Source: Opisthocomus hoazin
Lineage: Eukaryota > Chordata > Aves > Opisthocomiformes > Opisthocomidae
Assembly: GCF_030867145.1 (NCBI RefSeq)
Contig: NC_134428.1
Span: 1,054,001-1,118,000 of the forward strand
Direction: 5' to 3'
DNA: 64,000 bases
The translations under genes and the position numbers were made by a program. Below are positions 51,063 to 63,059 of this stretch, in pieces (position 1 is the stretch's first letter; every line of letters begins with the position of its first letter). The notes beneath the pieces are model-generated. The model was given only the letters and a program-made list of their open reading frames with translations. It had not been told where the DNA came from and made no database searches.

Positions 51063-53280
51063 ATGTCATCTGTGTCCTGCAACCAGTCACTTGCCTCTGG
51101 AGACTCTGGTGTCATCGGGTGGTCATCTGAGACTTCTTCAGCAAGATTAGAGGGGACAGACAGAGCCTCTTGCGCCATCAGGCAGCTCTCCCACGTACCA
51201 ACCACCTTCATCTACATCTCCAGAGGTGTAAACGCAGTTCAGGCCACTCATTGGGACCATCGAAAGGATCATAGCTCAACCGAGTGCTCGAAGCTCTGCC
51301 AGATGTTTTCTCACAGTCTTCAGGAGGATGGACACCTTGTCTATGCCCAAGGCATCCTGGCATGGCCTGGAAGTGATACGGTTGGATCTTTCTCCTTCCA
51401 CCCGTACAAGTTCCTGAAAGAGCTGCTGGTGTTGGTTTTTAGCTCCTTATTCTGCTCATACATTTCAGTCACCTGGACTTGAATCAGCTGCAGGGTTTCT
51501 TCGTGTTCCCTGTGTGCTTCTGCCTGAGCCCTCTGCAAACACGTGTGTTCCTCCTCTTTCCTCAGGAGCGCTGACTTTGTCTCCTCGTGTGTCTTCTCCA
51601 GCTGTTGACTTCTGCCATTTCTCGCGTGCCTTTCAGTTGGCGCTCTGTCTCTTCCAGCTGGATCTGAAGACAGACGTTTGTTCAGGTGGCAGAATCTCAC
51701 TCCTCTGCCACTCGCCTTAGGTGCCCTATCTGCCAAACCCATCTGCCCATGGAGGCAAGTGATTTCTTCAGCCAGTTGGGTGTTTTTCTTTGTTGTCTCC
51801 ATAAGCTGCACCTGTAACTCCTCACAAGTTGATAGCCCTCTTCATCTGCAGCCACTTGTGCCTGAAGGTCCTCAGCTGCCCTCTGTGAGAAGTCATCCTG
51901 CTCGTCCTGTGCCAGCAAAGCTCCAGTGGGTTCTCCCATTTCTGCAGCCCTCTGCTGAGGAAATGATGGCCTGCACAGTTCCTCAGCGGAGCTTTGGATG
52001 GGCAGTGGCACTTGAGTATTGACCAGTTGCCTGGCTATTCCTTGTAGCTGCTTGCTAATGAGACCCAGCTTAACCGTATTCTGCTTCAGCCTCTCCAGTA
52101 CCTCCCAGTCTGTAGTATTGATCAGGGAAACGATGTTCTGCAATTGCCTGGCTCTGTCTTGCAGCTGCTTGCTAAGGAGATGCACCTTAGTAGTCTTCTG
52201 CTTGAGCCTCTCTTCCTCTTCCTGCACTTCAGGAGAGCTTGCCTTCCTCAGAAGACTGTTTTCCTCTTGAAGGACACTGCATTGCCTCTCAAGCTCCTTC
52301 AGGGCACTCTGGAGGTGGGCGTTCTGCTCCAGCAGCCTGCTGTGACGGCCACAACGCAGGCAGTCGTCCTGCTGCCCGACAGTCTGAACACCCACCTCTG
52401 CCACAGACCGCTCGCTGCCGGCCCTTCCGTGTGGCAGGGAGCCAAAGCTGTGTGGCACCAAGTCTTGCCCCACAGCTTCCAACAAAACCTCCACACTGTT
52501 CCCTTCCTCCTGGAGACAAGCGTCTCTTAAGCTCTGGTGGGTTTTCTGCTGCGCATCTCCATCACAGGAGGAAGATGCCGTGAGGCTCTCCAAAGAGCAG
52601 GACCCGATGGCCCCAGTGCCCAGGAGGGTTGGTAGGCAGTGCCAGGCTGTAGCCTTGGTCCTGGCCTCGTTGCAGGAACTGATCTCCTCAAACTGCTCCA
52701 AGAGGTACTTTTGGAAGAGTCTTCTCTGCAGGAACAGTTCCTCTTGGGGCTGGAGGATGTGAGCAGCCTGCTCGCCATTGGTCTCACCGCACAGCTTTCT
52801 GAGGACGCCCTGGAGCTTACCATGGGCCTCGCTGCTCCCCCCGGCTCTTCTCCCCAGCTCCTTGGCCAGCTGCTGCTGCAGGTGCCGTGCCTGACGGACG
52901 GCATCATCGCGTTGCTGCTCCAGCTCCTCCTGCAGCTCGTGCAGCTCAGCCTCCTTCGAGCGCAGCAGATGGCAGATCTCCACTGACCGCAGTCGCCGGT
53001 TCAGCTCCTGCAGCCGCTGGAGCTCCAGCTCCTGCCACTGCTCCCATGTGGCGTGCAGCCGTTGGGCCAGGAGCTGCTGCTCCCGCTTCACCGCATCCTT
53101 CATCTCGCGTGTCTCAGCGATGAAGCAGCGGAGCAGCTCGTGGCAGCGGCGTCGTTCAGCCTCCAGCTCAGCCCGCAGCCTCCCCAGCCGCTGCTCGTGC
53201 TCGTCACTCTGCGCCGGGCCCCGGCAGGGCGAGGGGCGGCTGCGCGGCGCAGAGCCCCGTCCCACACTGTCCTGGCTCAT
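51063..53280 (-). pseudogene. RIMBP3: RIMBP3-like gene, copy B, with frameshifts
   Basis: ATG at 53278-53280 opens 527 codons to a stop near 51697. The N-terminal half matches copy A. It continues with a second coiled coil (ERQCSVLQEENSLLRKASSP, then LLSKQLQDRARQLQN) that matches the conserved LRxxCxxLxEENxxLRK block of RIM-binding proteins. From about 51835 the true reading frame shifts: TTKKNTQLAEEITCLHGQMG is in frame 2, EETERQLKGTREMAE (about 51660) is back in frame 1, and RAQAEAHREHEETLQLIQ is in frame 2. An SH3 domain follows at 51130-51350, also split: SYDPFDGPNEWPEL, then in another frame GDVDEGGWYVGELPDG, then PSNLAEEVSDD. Mammalian proteins continue into FN3 and two more SH3 domains, not found here. 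No introns are seen. With at least four frame changes this copy is most likely a pseudogene. Confidence 0.82.
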
Positions 53281-53788
53281 GGCTGCAGGGATGGCCAAAT
53301 GCTGCCACCGACAGCCACCGACGTCGCCTGTCACCGCCTCTCACAGCTGCGGCCAGGTGTGGCCGTGCAGGAGCAGAGCCAGCGTCTGCAACCAGCCGGG
53401 GTGGGCGAGGGCGGCTTCATACACCTGGGCTGAGCTCACAAAGGAGGGGTGGGACATGTGGCCTTATGAGGTGTGCCCTGGCCATGAGCTCACAAAGCTG
53501 GTGTCACCTAATGCCATCTCCTGTAAATGTACAGTTGTGTTCATTGTCCTGTGAAGTCCTTTTGACTCGTCTGGCTTGGAACATCAGCAGACATTTAGGT
53601 GAATTTAATTGAAAATGCCATCTGCCGGGTTGTAAGAGCTGCCAGTTCCCCTCTCCACACCCTCAAACTCCACTGCCATGTCACATCACCCCGGGCCCCG
53701 TCACCTCCTGGGGCTCCCTGGGTCAGGAATGGTGGTGCTGGGACACCGGTGCCCACGGGGACCTGGTGGCCATGACATGTTGCAGAAT

Positions 53789-54155
53789 CACAGAGTAGTA
53801 GGGGTTGGAAGGGACCTCTGTGGGTCATCTAGTCAAACCCCCCTGCCGAAGCAGGGTCACCTACAGCAGGCTGCACAGGACCTTGTCCAGGCGGGTCTTG
53901 AATATCTCCAGATATTTGAATATCTCCAGATATTTGAATATCTCCAGATATTTGAATTCAATCTTGAATATCTCCAGAGAAGGAGACTCCACAACTTCCC
54001 TGGGCAGCCTGTTCCAGTGCTCCGTCACCCTCAGAGGGAAGAAGTTCTTCCTCATGTTCAGACAGAACTTCCTATGCTTCAGTTTGTGCCCATTGCCCCT
54101 TGTCCTGTCACTGGGCACCACTGAAAAGAGCTTGGCCCCATCCTCTTGACACCCA
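53789..54155 (-). mobile_element. CR1 3'-end fragment with internal tandem expansion
   Basis: Same CR1 insertion as 2722-3030 in the partner copy, enlarged by 18-bp repeats in the ORF2 C-terminal region. Confidence 0.92.
53901..53954. repeat. Three tandem 18-bp repeats
   Basis: AATATCTCCAGATATTTG occurs three times without error, followed by a spacer AATTCAATCTTG and the single ancestral AATATCTCCAGAGA. Copy A has only the single unit. On minus the unit keeps the CR1 frame (KYLEIF). Confidence 0.97.
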
Positions 54156-55910
54156 AATGTTGGCCGCAATGGGGTGGGCCTTAGCCCAGGCCTGGCTGAC
54201 CCCATCCCCACAGTCCCTGGGGCCTTGCAACCCCCTCCCAATGTCCACAGGGTCCTGACTGCCCCCTCCCACCACAGCATGGCCCCTCTGGGGACCAGCC
54301 GGGACAGGCACAGGGCACAGCCCGGGGACGCTCCAGCCCTGCCACCCCTCTGGGCTTTCCCCCAATGTCCCCAGAGTGCCAAGACCGCCTGCACCAGGCA
54401 AGAACATGGCAGAGAACTGAGGACACTGTCATGGCTAGAGAAATGGCTCAGGGAGGTGCAGGAGGAGCATGTGGGAAGGGGAGGAACGTCCTCCCGAGGG
54501 GGGCAGGAAGAGTTGTCTGTATAAAACAACCTCAGCCAAGGGCTTGGAGAGCAGCTTCTTACCCGTGACCCTGGAACTCCCTCCTGCCGACCTGCAGGAA
54601 AGTGCTTGAGGATCAGGGGATGCTTTGGGGGTCCAAAAGCAATGTTCTCATGGGCTGGAGTCTTCAGCACAGGAACTCATCCAGAAGCCACTGGAGGTAC
54701 TCCTCACCACAGTACGCACAGCAGGCAGAAAGGGTTGTAGAAGGAGGCCACATATTTTCTGAAGAAATCCACTGTCTTTGGACAAAGGATGCACAGGGAA
54801 TCTTTTGTTTTGAAGCCCCTGTGAAATAATGAAGGCAAGTCTATTTGCTGAAAGGAGGAATTAAATAATAGTTAAATCATTCCATTATAGTATTTGCTGA
54901 CTTCATATATTTCGTGAGCCCTTAGTACATAGCTTTCATTTTGGTGAGCAAGTCCTAAACACATCACAACACTTCTTACACCTTTTTGTAAAATCAAAAC
55001 TAGCCACTGGCCAAATTCATCAAGATTATGAGAAGTTAGAGTCATCCTCAGTAATGCACAGTGCAGTCACTGACGCCTACAGATTTGGACAACAAACATT
55101 GAAACACCACAAACTGGAAGTATTTACCAACGTGACAGCCTAAGTTTTCAGCGCAGCAGGACCTGCACAGTATGAGCACCCTCAGTTTCAACCTGCCATC
55201 TGGTTCACCTCCGTTTCTATCTTGTCTCCTGTCTCTCCATGCTCTTCCCTCTGCCAGGCACTCTTCCCAGTCACTCCATCACCTGCCAGTGCCTTTCTCT
55301 GTTCTCGTGTTTCGGTGGCAGGTGGTACCTTGAAAGCACTGTTCCACCCATGGGACCTGCACCTATTTCTCTCCTCCCGCCTCTTTGTGCTCTGGCTGCG
55401 TGACACTTTCTTTGACCTCAGAGGCCCTTTGTGCCTGGCTCCCTCCTGCTGCTAAAGCCTGTTCCTGCAAGAGAAGAGGCAATTAGTTGGTGTCTCCTCC
55501 CTGCTATCTCACCTGCATCTCTCTGGCCTGGGCAGCTGGTGGGAACTGTCACCATCAACCCCAGCTGTCCTAGAAGTCCTCTCCTGGCTCTGGATGTGCT
55601 TGGCATCGAACGTGGTTCCTGAAGGAGAAGAGTAAAACTCCAAGTAACCCCTGGGCACCAACCTGCTGGGAGAGCTCATTTGAATGCAGGTTGGCAGCAA
55701 GCCCCAAGGCTGGTCCAGGGGTGCTCCCTGTCCCGAGCTCAGCCACAGGTCCCACACCCGGCTCTCTTGTTACCAAGAGGGATTTGCTTGCATTTTCCTT
55801 GTATTCTAATTCGTGCACGGGAAAAAAGGCAGCAGAAGGACGCACTGGCTAAAACCCCTTCTTACTGCCAGCCATAAAGGTGCCTCTCAGCTGGGAGCAT
55901 GAGAAGGACA

Positions 55911-56955
55911 AGTAAGCCAAAACAGCAGAATGCAGCAAAAACCATAAAACCACACATGAAATGTAAAAAGTGGATTTATTGTCATTATCTCGCAAACCAG
56001 GGGATCTCTGATACAGCACCTAGGCAGAAGCACAGAAGCAAAGCAGGAATGCAGACACCACAGAGCTCAGTCCCTGCTAGAGAAAGAGTGCCAGCTACTG
56101 AACTTGGTTCTTTCACCTGGGTACATACGATGTTCACCCAGACATAACATTCCACTGTGCCTTGGTCCTTCCCGCAGCAGGGCAGGAATCACAGGCATGT
56201 TTGACAGATTGCCTTGGAGTCTGTCAATCCCAGACCTATGTTATCTAAACACAGATGTTCTGCTTGTTGAGCACACAAGACTAAACAATGATTAGTATGC
56301 TACATGTCTTTTTTGACACCCCAGCTGCAAGTCACTTGAGCGTGTTTGCAACCCTCCTTGTCAATCTTCCATTATTATGTGACCATTATATGTGACCATC
56401 CAACAGCACCCAGCATGTCTCCTGCCCTGAAAGACTGTTATGGACAGATGGAGCCCAAAGTCGTGGGCTAAGTGAACTCAATGAACATTTTAGAGGAATG
56501 GCCCACAGAGTAAGGAATGATATCTCTGTGTGTAAATCAAAAGACAGGAAAAGATTTATTGGGAAGGGTTGGATCTGAGTGGGATGTAGATGGTCTAAAA
56601 GAAGAATTGGATACTGTCCTGGTTTCAGCTGTGTGCCATTCACCATATCTTTCCCTTGACCATCCTTGTACCCTCCCATGCAAACAGCCCATCTCTATTT
56701 ACCCTTTCCTCCCTGGCCCTACTTTGGCTTCCTTTGCACCTTCATTCGGCATTTCCAAGCTTGTTACCATGGCAATTCCTCCCTTGGTCATCAATTCCAC
56801 TGAACAGGTACCGCCTTCTTTTATCAGTAGCGTCCTGCAATTCTTCATGCTGCTGTCTCATCAGCGGCACCACAAATGTGGTACGCACAAATCAAAAGCT
56901 GTCAAAATCGAGCTTCACTCCAGGGAGACCTTCAAAATCTCTGGGATTTGGCAGT
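55911..56955. other. No gene recognised
   Basis: Unique DNA right of the duplication. Short frames only. A TGTCCTGGTTTCAGCT near 56617 resembles the start of some avian LTRs, but nothing else LTR-like follows. Confidence 0.45.
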
Positions 56956-56959
56956 AGAA

Positions 56960-57600
56960 GCCTGATGAATTTTTACAAGAAGTTGGAAGTCATTTTTTGT
57001 GGGGGAGAATAACTCAGAAAAATGTGGGCAGGTGGGCACCTGAACAGCTCAGGAGTCGCAATGAGGAGAAGGGCCTGGGCATTCCAAGAGATGCCGGATG
57101 AGCAAGTGGCGCATGCTCCAAGTGAAGAAGCCCACAGCATACAGGACTGCATTAGGAGGAGTGTGGCCACACAGACAAGACAGTTATCACCCACTTGACT
57201 CACTCACACTGGTGTAGCCACATCTGGAGTAGTGTGCCTGTATGTGGGGCTCCGGGTTTACAGCCTCTGTTGGAGAGGCTGAGGGAGCTGGGATTCTTTA
57301 GTCTTGTGAAGGCTGAGGGCGCTGAAGTAGAAGCCTGCATCTGCCTGAAGGGTTGTTTCCGAAATGATGGAGCTTTTCCTGGTAGTGAGAAGGGAAGGAA
57401 ACCTTCCCAAAATGCTGCTTGGAAGGTTCAGACTAGAGGTGAAGAAAAAGCAGTCTCCCTCAAAGGGTATCCTTGCTGTGAAAGAGGTCACCCAGAAGGA
57501 CTCTGGATCCTCCCATGGATTTGAAATTCAAGGCAAAACCAGTGAGAGTGGAGAGACATCAGTGAAGTTATGGAAATGCTGGTGTGAGTGCTAGGTGGGA
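56960..57600 (+). mobile_element. Old, degraded CR1 fragment
   Basis: Plus-strand similarity to the CR1 region after reverse transcriptase: CTGCATTAGGAGGAGTGTGG (about 57148), CCACATCTGGAGTAGTGTGC and GGAGAGGCTGAGGGAGCTGG (about 57270) in the right order. Many substitutions and indels, so it is much older than the 7-10 kb copy. Confidence 0.65.
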
Positions 57601-59325
57601 AGCAAAGATGTGTGACTACAGGCTGAAGGGAAAGAAATGCAGGCATGGGACAGAGTAGGACAATCTGCAGTAGAGATGGCTAAGGACTCTGATGGGGCAA
57701 AAAGTTTCAACAAGACCGAGGCCTTTGTCCCCTTTGCCATGGCAATTACCTCTATCACCGATTCCTACCAGGAGAAACTTTCTTTTGAGGCTCTAAGCGG
57801 TGTTTCATCCTCGCGTCTTCTTAGGGAGGCTGAGAGGTTTTGCAGATTTTTCCTACACTTGTCATTTCTCACCCACACATTCAGCTGTCCCCAAGAAGAG
57901 CCCTGAGCCATGTGTGAGGGGCAGGGTCTGCCTTCCCAGGGCCTGGGGCTCAGCCCTTGGCCTTTCTGCTTCATAAAGCAGGCCAAGGGTTTTCTCAGCA
58001 TTGCAGCCACCTGCACAGTGCCTCTGCCTACCTGCAATCGTGGCCTCCAATTCTCTGCTCTAAGGAGTCCCTGGGGAGGCTTTGTCAGTAATGGACCGCA
58101 GTGGGGCCAGTCAATGCTTCCAGGTACTTTCAGTTTTACTTCTGCCTTCCTGAGCATTTGTTTGGATTTCCTCTCAGCATCTGAGGTTCATGGACTCAAC
58201 ACCAAATACCCCATGGGAGTCATTAAAATACAGAAAGTGCTAAGCTAACAAGCTCCTGTAAATTTCTTCAATTCTTCAAGACTAGCAGGAGCTTTTTCAC
58301 AGTATAGATAAGGAGGAAGATGTTATCCTGTGCCTAATAAAAATATTGTTTTTATTTTAAGGGATATTTTTAAGTGCTCTTCAGTTTACAGAATTAGTGG
58401 TAGAAACATTGTTCAAGTGATATTGTTCCAGGGTGTCTTCTCAGGAGGGCTGGACAGGTCAGAGAAGCAGTCCCTTGCCATCTGACACTCTATGGACAAC
58501 TTTGCTTCTCACCTCCCCAACCTCAACATTTCTCTCATCGGCCACCTGGGACTTGTGTCACTGCTCTTTGCGTCAGACTCCTTCACATGTCTCTGCAACT
58601 GGTTGTTACATCTCCGTTGCACCATCTCCCACCTTCTCTCCACAGAGAGCTGACTGTACACACGAACAGCAGGAGTTTTCCTATTTGCAAGAAAAATAAT
58701 TAAAACATAATCAAGTTCCATAAAAAAAACACTCTCTGCAATTACATGGCAATTACAATCTACATCTAATGAGGTTGCCTTCCTATAAGACATAATCCTA
58801 TGAGAAATATTGTAGCTAGGTAGAGGAAAAAAAATAGTCATAAACATAATTAGAGAGTTGGCAAAGGAGACAATCAGACTACTGAAAGGCAGGTAAACTT
58901 TTGACTCGCTGATGTCAAAACAGCAGCTCGGTAGGTGACAGGAATCTGAATGAACAAGGAGTAAAGGGAGGAGAAAACTGGAGAATAATGGAAAGGGCCT
59001 TTATCTAGGCAGCCTGCATCTGAAAAAAATACTTTAGAAATAGTGAAGACAGGTGAAAATATATGAAAGTTTTGAGAAATTCAAGACACCATTTAACAGG
59101 GAGAATAATGGTAATGAAGTTTTAGGGAGAGATTGACATTTCTTTGGAATATCCCTTTCAAAGCATCCTGGCATTGGTCGAGGGCTCTTGTGAGTGAGTA
59201 CAAGGCAATGTAGCGCCTGTTGTTGAAAGATCTCAGAAAGTCAACCCAGGGACCCCCAGGCTGTACAAGGTCACTTTGGCATTTCTGTGCACCTAAAAAA
59301 GAACATGTCCAAAAGCAGACAGCAT
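57601..59325. other. No gene recognised
   Basis: Intergenic-type DNA, no supported coding or RNA feature. Confidence 0.5.
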
Positions 59326-59376
59326 GGATTGATGATGGGGCGATCTTTTCCAACCTATGATTCTATGATTCTAAAC
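59326..59376 (+). mobile_element. CR1 3' terminus
   Basis: CGATCTTTTCCAACCTATG followed by ATTCTATGATTCTA is the typical CR1 3' end with its 8-bp tail repeat. Confidence 0.7.
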
Positions 59377-60414
59377 AGGGGAGAGTGTTATCTTCTCAGC
59401 TCAGCATGGTGGGGGCCTATGGTCAGTATGAACACTGACCTGCAAACTCATGATGCCCCAAGGGGGGATGAGGCAGAAGAGCCCAGTGCCTGTCCTGTGC
59501 CAGCTCCTTGCCAGCTCTGCCCTCCTACAGGTGTAACAGTTCTTCCTTACTCTGGCGGACGTTTGCCACCATCTCCTTGAGAAGATCAACCACAGGCCTG
59601 TGTGTGCCTCTGCACCCCTGTACAGAAAGAGCCCGTTTCACGGCATTTTGGGACCTGAGCACTCTGTCCCTGTGGGCTGGGTCCATTCTCTGCAGCAAAG
59701 CGGAATCCCCACTGTGCCCCAGATTTGTGGTTGCTCCTGAGGAGCTATGTGAGGAGGGTCACAGTGAGACCCCAACTCTCAGCATTGGTTCTCCATGCTG
59801 GTCAGAGCACAGCTGTGGAAAGCCTGTGGGCGAGCAGCCTTATTTCTCTGAGTATGGGCTCACCCTTCCCAGAGGCTGGGCACCCTGCACTGGAAGTCCA
59901 TGTCTCACACCCCATTTTCATTGTGGGTCTTCTTGCCAGGGGAGCAGCTGAGACAACATCTCGTGGCCCTCAGCGCCTGTGCATGGCTGTGGACAGGCTT
60001 GTTCCTCCCCAGTCGCACAAGCACACAGTGGATGAAGACAAGAAACACCCAAGGAACAAGAGGTGGGCCCTGGCTCTGCTCAAGCCAGTGGTGATGGTGG
60101 AACAGAAAGGACCTGGAAACAGGATCAGAGTAAGAAACATCATTCATCCAGCTGAGACTCCAACAGCCCTGCCCAGCCTCATCCAACTCAGACAGCCCAA
60201 GGGGTGCTTCCCTTGTGATATGGGATCTCCACCTGGAATCAAGACAATTGGAGACGCTTATCCCTGGAAAGCCACCAAAAGGACACCTGGGCTTGACCAG
60301 CACCCTTACGTCACGTCTCCCAGTGCGGCCAGAAAGGTTTCCTAACCCTGACTGGGCAGAGCAGGAGAGGACCAAGTGCTCCGGCTCCAGCTGTCTGAGG
60401 CTGGGGAGTCAGTG
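59377..60414. other. No gene recognised
   Basis: Unique DNA upstream (in plus coordinates) of the tRNA gene. No domain or exon pattern supported. Confidence 0.45.
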
Positions 60415-60419
60415 AAAAA
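60415..60419 (-). terminator. RNA polymerase III terminator of the tRNA-Ala gene
   Basis: TTTTT on the minus strand, eight bases past the tRNA 3' end, the usual place for a Pol III stop. Confidence 0.8.
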
Positions 60420-60427
60420 GCACCCCT

Positions 60428-60499
60428 TGGAGATGCTGGGGATCGAACCCAGGACCTCCCACATGCAAAGCGGGTGCTCTTCCAGTGAGCTACATCCCC
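60428..60499 (-). tRNA. tRNA-Ala (UGC)
   Basis: 72-nt cloverleaf on minus. The acceptor stem GGGGATG/CATCTCC pairs fully and includes the G3:U70 wobble that is the main alanine identity element; the discriminator is A. The D arm is GCTC/GAGC, the anticodon stem CCCGC/GTGGG, the loop TTTGCAT with anticodon UGC after U33, and the T arm CTGGG-TTCGATC-CCCAG. Box B GGTTCGATCCC is consensus, and box A (TAGCTCACTGG) is close. With the T5 terminator this looks like a functional Pol III gene. A tRNA-derived SINE is less likely because there is no attached tail or poly-A. Confidence 0.92.
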
Positions 60500-61089
60500 T
60501 TGACATCTGCTGGCAGAAGACACTCTCCTCCCATGACCAGTCTATGACAAGCACAGTCCTGTTGTCCTTGAGTGCCCAGGGACCCTCTGCAGAAAGCAGC
60601 ACTTGAAGCCTTCAGAGACAGAGGAGGTTGGCACTGCCTGTCTGCTGCAGCCTGATCCTGGCACAGGGCTGCACTGCAGAGCTCTCCCCCTTCAACTTCT
60701 CTGCAGGGCCATGGGGCAGAAGGAGACTTTTGCTGCAGGTGCTGCTCCCACTCTCTGGCCCACTCCAGGGTGTTTCAATGGAGAGGAGCACACTCCTTCC
60801 CCCGAGCCTGCTCTGCCACCCAGGGCTACAGCCCTCTGTGTCACATCTGTCCCCAGCCCCAAAGCAGGAACAATGCAACAGGGTGAGGGAAACGCCCTTT
60901 TTGGGGTGAGTTGTCCCCAAGACAGATATCTTACACTCTCTCCTCCAGGTACCGGGCCTCCCTCTGCACCCCCCTGTGCCCCCCATGCGTGGCAGTGAGT
61001 TGAATAGCAGGCTTCCATCTCTGTGGGGCTGGGGCTGGGGACTGGGCTCAGGGACCTTCCCACTCCTGTAGCCCTGAGGACCTCTTTCT
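60500..61089. other. No gene recognised
   Basis: 5' flank of the tRNA gene and further unique DNA. Confidence 0.45.
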
Positions 61090-62480
61090 CCTCAGGCCCC
61101 TGGGCCTCTACCCACCGCGGCCCCGCCCCAGCCCGGCTGCGACTGACAGGTGCCTTCGGCAGCTGAAGCTGCCCTGGAAGAGCTGTGGTGGCAGGCGCTG
61201 CTCTGGGTGTTTTGTTTTCAAAAATCACGTCATTGAGCTGGAACTGTGTCTGTGCGATCAGGTGCTGGGGATCTTCTGGCGCTGCTCTGCTGCTTCTGGA
61301 GCGCGACCTGACAGCCTTTGTCACCCAGAGCTTTCCCGTCTGTGCCCAGAGGAACGATGGCCACGGCGCTGAATGACTCCCGTGAGTAACGGCTTCCCCA
61401 GTAGGCTTGGGTTTAGCGCATCCCCAAGGGGAAAGCTCAGCGGAGCCGGCGCCAGGCCGAGCGCGGGATCCCCGCCGCCGTACCCCCCTCACGCCGCCCC
61501 CAAAACGCACCGTGCCGGCGCGGGGCTGACGCCTCGTTCCACGTCTGCGAGCGCCCGGCGAGCCCCCGTGCCGAACACTGAGACGGGGCCAACAGGCTCT
61601 TTCCGAGGCTGGTGGCTGCGCACAAAAAGGTGCTTTTCTGATCAAACAAAGCGGGTTTCGTGATTTACCCTACCACTGCACCATGTTTTAGGCAGTAAAT
61701 TAGCCGCAGCTCCCCGTTTCTTGTGGGGGGGACCCATGTTGGACCCTGCTGCTGCCTCGCTGGGGGCTCTTGGCTCTCCCCGTGTCACTCTTCCCAGCGG
61801 ATTTACCCTCTGTACATTCAATGGGGCAGGGGGTTTATTAATAACAAACAGCCCAAAAAGCTCCGGGTCGGTGTAGAGCGAGAGAGGGGCTTCGGGGCTC
61901 CCCCGGCGGGGGCGGGGGCTCCTGAGGAGAAGTTCGGTGGGCGCTGGCCCAGGGGACGGGAGCGACGGGAGGAACAAAAGGCGATGGCTCCCCTCAGAGC
62001 CAACCCCCAGCTCGCCAGCGCAAGCCTCCGCGTCCCGTCCCCCCTCCCTGGGAACCACCGACCCGAGACGCTGGGGAGGAAGCGCGGCCGCCTGCCAGGG
62101 AGCCGGCCGGGGGTGCCCTGAGGTGGCGGGGGGGGCTGAGGGGGCGAAGCGTGAGGCGGGAAGCGCTGCCCCCCCCCCCATTGAGGACGAGTGCTCGGCG
62201 GGGCGTGCGGGAGCCGGGTGGTTTGGGCTGTGGGTGCTGGGATTAGAGGGTCCCCAGGCGGGAAAGACTCTCCAGCCCCTCAAGCTCTTCCCCTCCTCGC
62301 CGCCGGGTGACTGGAATGAGGTAAGTGGCACCTTCAGCCCCGGGGGGGGGGGAGCTGCCGTGGCTGGAAGCGGCTCTAGCATGGAGGGGGAGGTAACGGA
62401 GAGGGCAATCGCTGGGCGTAGGGAACTGCTGCAGGGCTGGGCTGAGTTTCCAGAGGAACCGGCACAGAAAAGAGCTCGTC
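61090..62480. promoter_or_regulatory. GC-rich CpG-island-like region
   Basis: Dense G+C and CpG with poly-C/G runs (for example 62169-62179 and 62341-62351). It contains a possible first coding exon (61357-61381) and a second consensus donor (GAATGAG/GTAAGT at 62320/62321), suggesting a promoter for a gene reading rightward out of the window. Long frames on both strands here are composition-driven. Confidence 0.45.
61357..61381 (+). CDS. Possible first coding exon (short)
   Basis: ATG in acceptable context (GGAACGATGG) followed by seven further codons (MATALNDS) and a consensus donor C/GTGAGT. It lies in the GC island. Eight residues are too few for identification, and chance occurrence is likely enough to keep confidence low. 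Confidence 0.2.
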
Positions 62481-63059
62481 GAGGCTCAGCTTGCAGTTTC
62501 TCAAGCTCAGGCGCATAATGGAAGCCGGATGGCAAGGAGCAGATTCCTACCTCGTAAATATTCTGGCCATTAGTTCCCCCCCGCTTTGTTTACCTCTCCC
62601 ATTTTACTGTAGTTTCTCACCAGTTGAACAAGGCAATGAGGTCACTGTTTGGAGATCAGGGTGCACAAGTCAGCCTGGGTGTGAAGACAGAGACTAATCA
62701 GGAAAATTTGTCACAGGAGAGGAATGGGGGGGCTGTACCCCAGTACAGGATCTGCAGTGGGTGCGCTGGGTGAGTTTAATGATGCCTTAAACTTCCCGAT
62801 CTTCAGTACTGTGGCACGAAGCAAGTGGGTTGAATCTCGACAGACACAGTTTTGCTGCTTGCTTTTGTTTATTTTTTTCTAAGCAAAGAAGAAAGTTAGG
62901 AAAAATTTTGCAGAGGTAATCAAAGTCACAGTTCAGATACCTGCCCTGTCTTTCTTTCCCTCATTCCCTCCCTTCCTTCCCAGCATTTTGCACTTGCAGA
63001 TGCAGAATTGTGGGTCCCTTTCTCCCTGCCCAAGGAGACAGAAAATTTCATGAACCGTT
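62481..63059. other. No gene recognised
   Basis: Transition from the GC island to the T-rich array. No supported feature. Confidence 0.4.

Larger units (their letters stand above)
52565..55910. repeat. Segmental duplication, copy B
   Basis: Direct-orientation partner of 1498-4780. Shared content: the RIMBP3-like 5' region, its upstream flank, the CR1 tail and about 1.7 kb of unique DNA. The left limit is where copy A meets satellite, so the ancestral duplicated segment may have been longer on this side. The copy is about 63 bp longer, mostly from the 18-bp expansion at 53901. Confidence 0.9.

Noticed and set aside
51690..51730. A 37-bp GT-AG intron in RIMBP3 copy B (GTGAGA...CTTCAG)
   Set aside because: Too short for a vertebrate spliceosomal intron; a frameshift explains the break better, and mammalian RIMBP3 is intronless.
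56610..56640. Start of an avian LTR (TGTCCTGGTTTCAGCT)
   Set aside because: Only the first bases match and no polyadenylation signal or LTR end follows at a fitting distance.
61642..62535. 297-codon minus-strand ORF and 193-codon plus-strand ORF
   Set aside because: Both lie in a GC-rich island and show low-complexity Pro/Ser/Gly composition with no recognisable domain.
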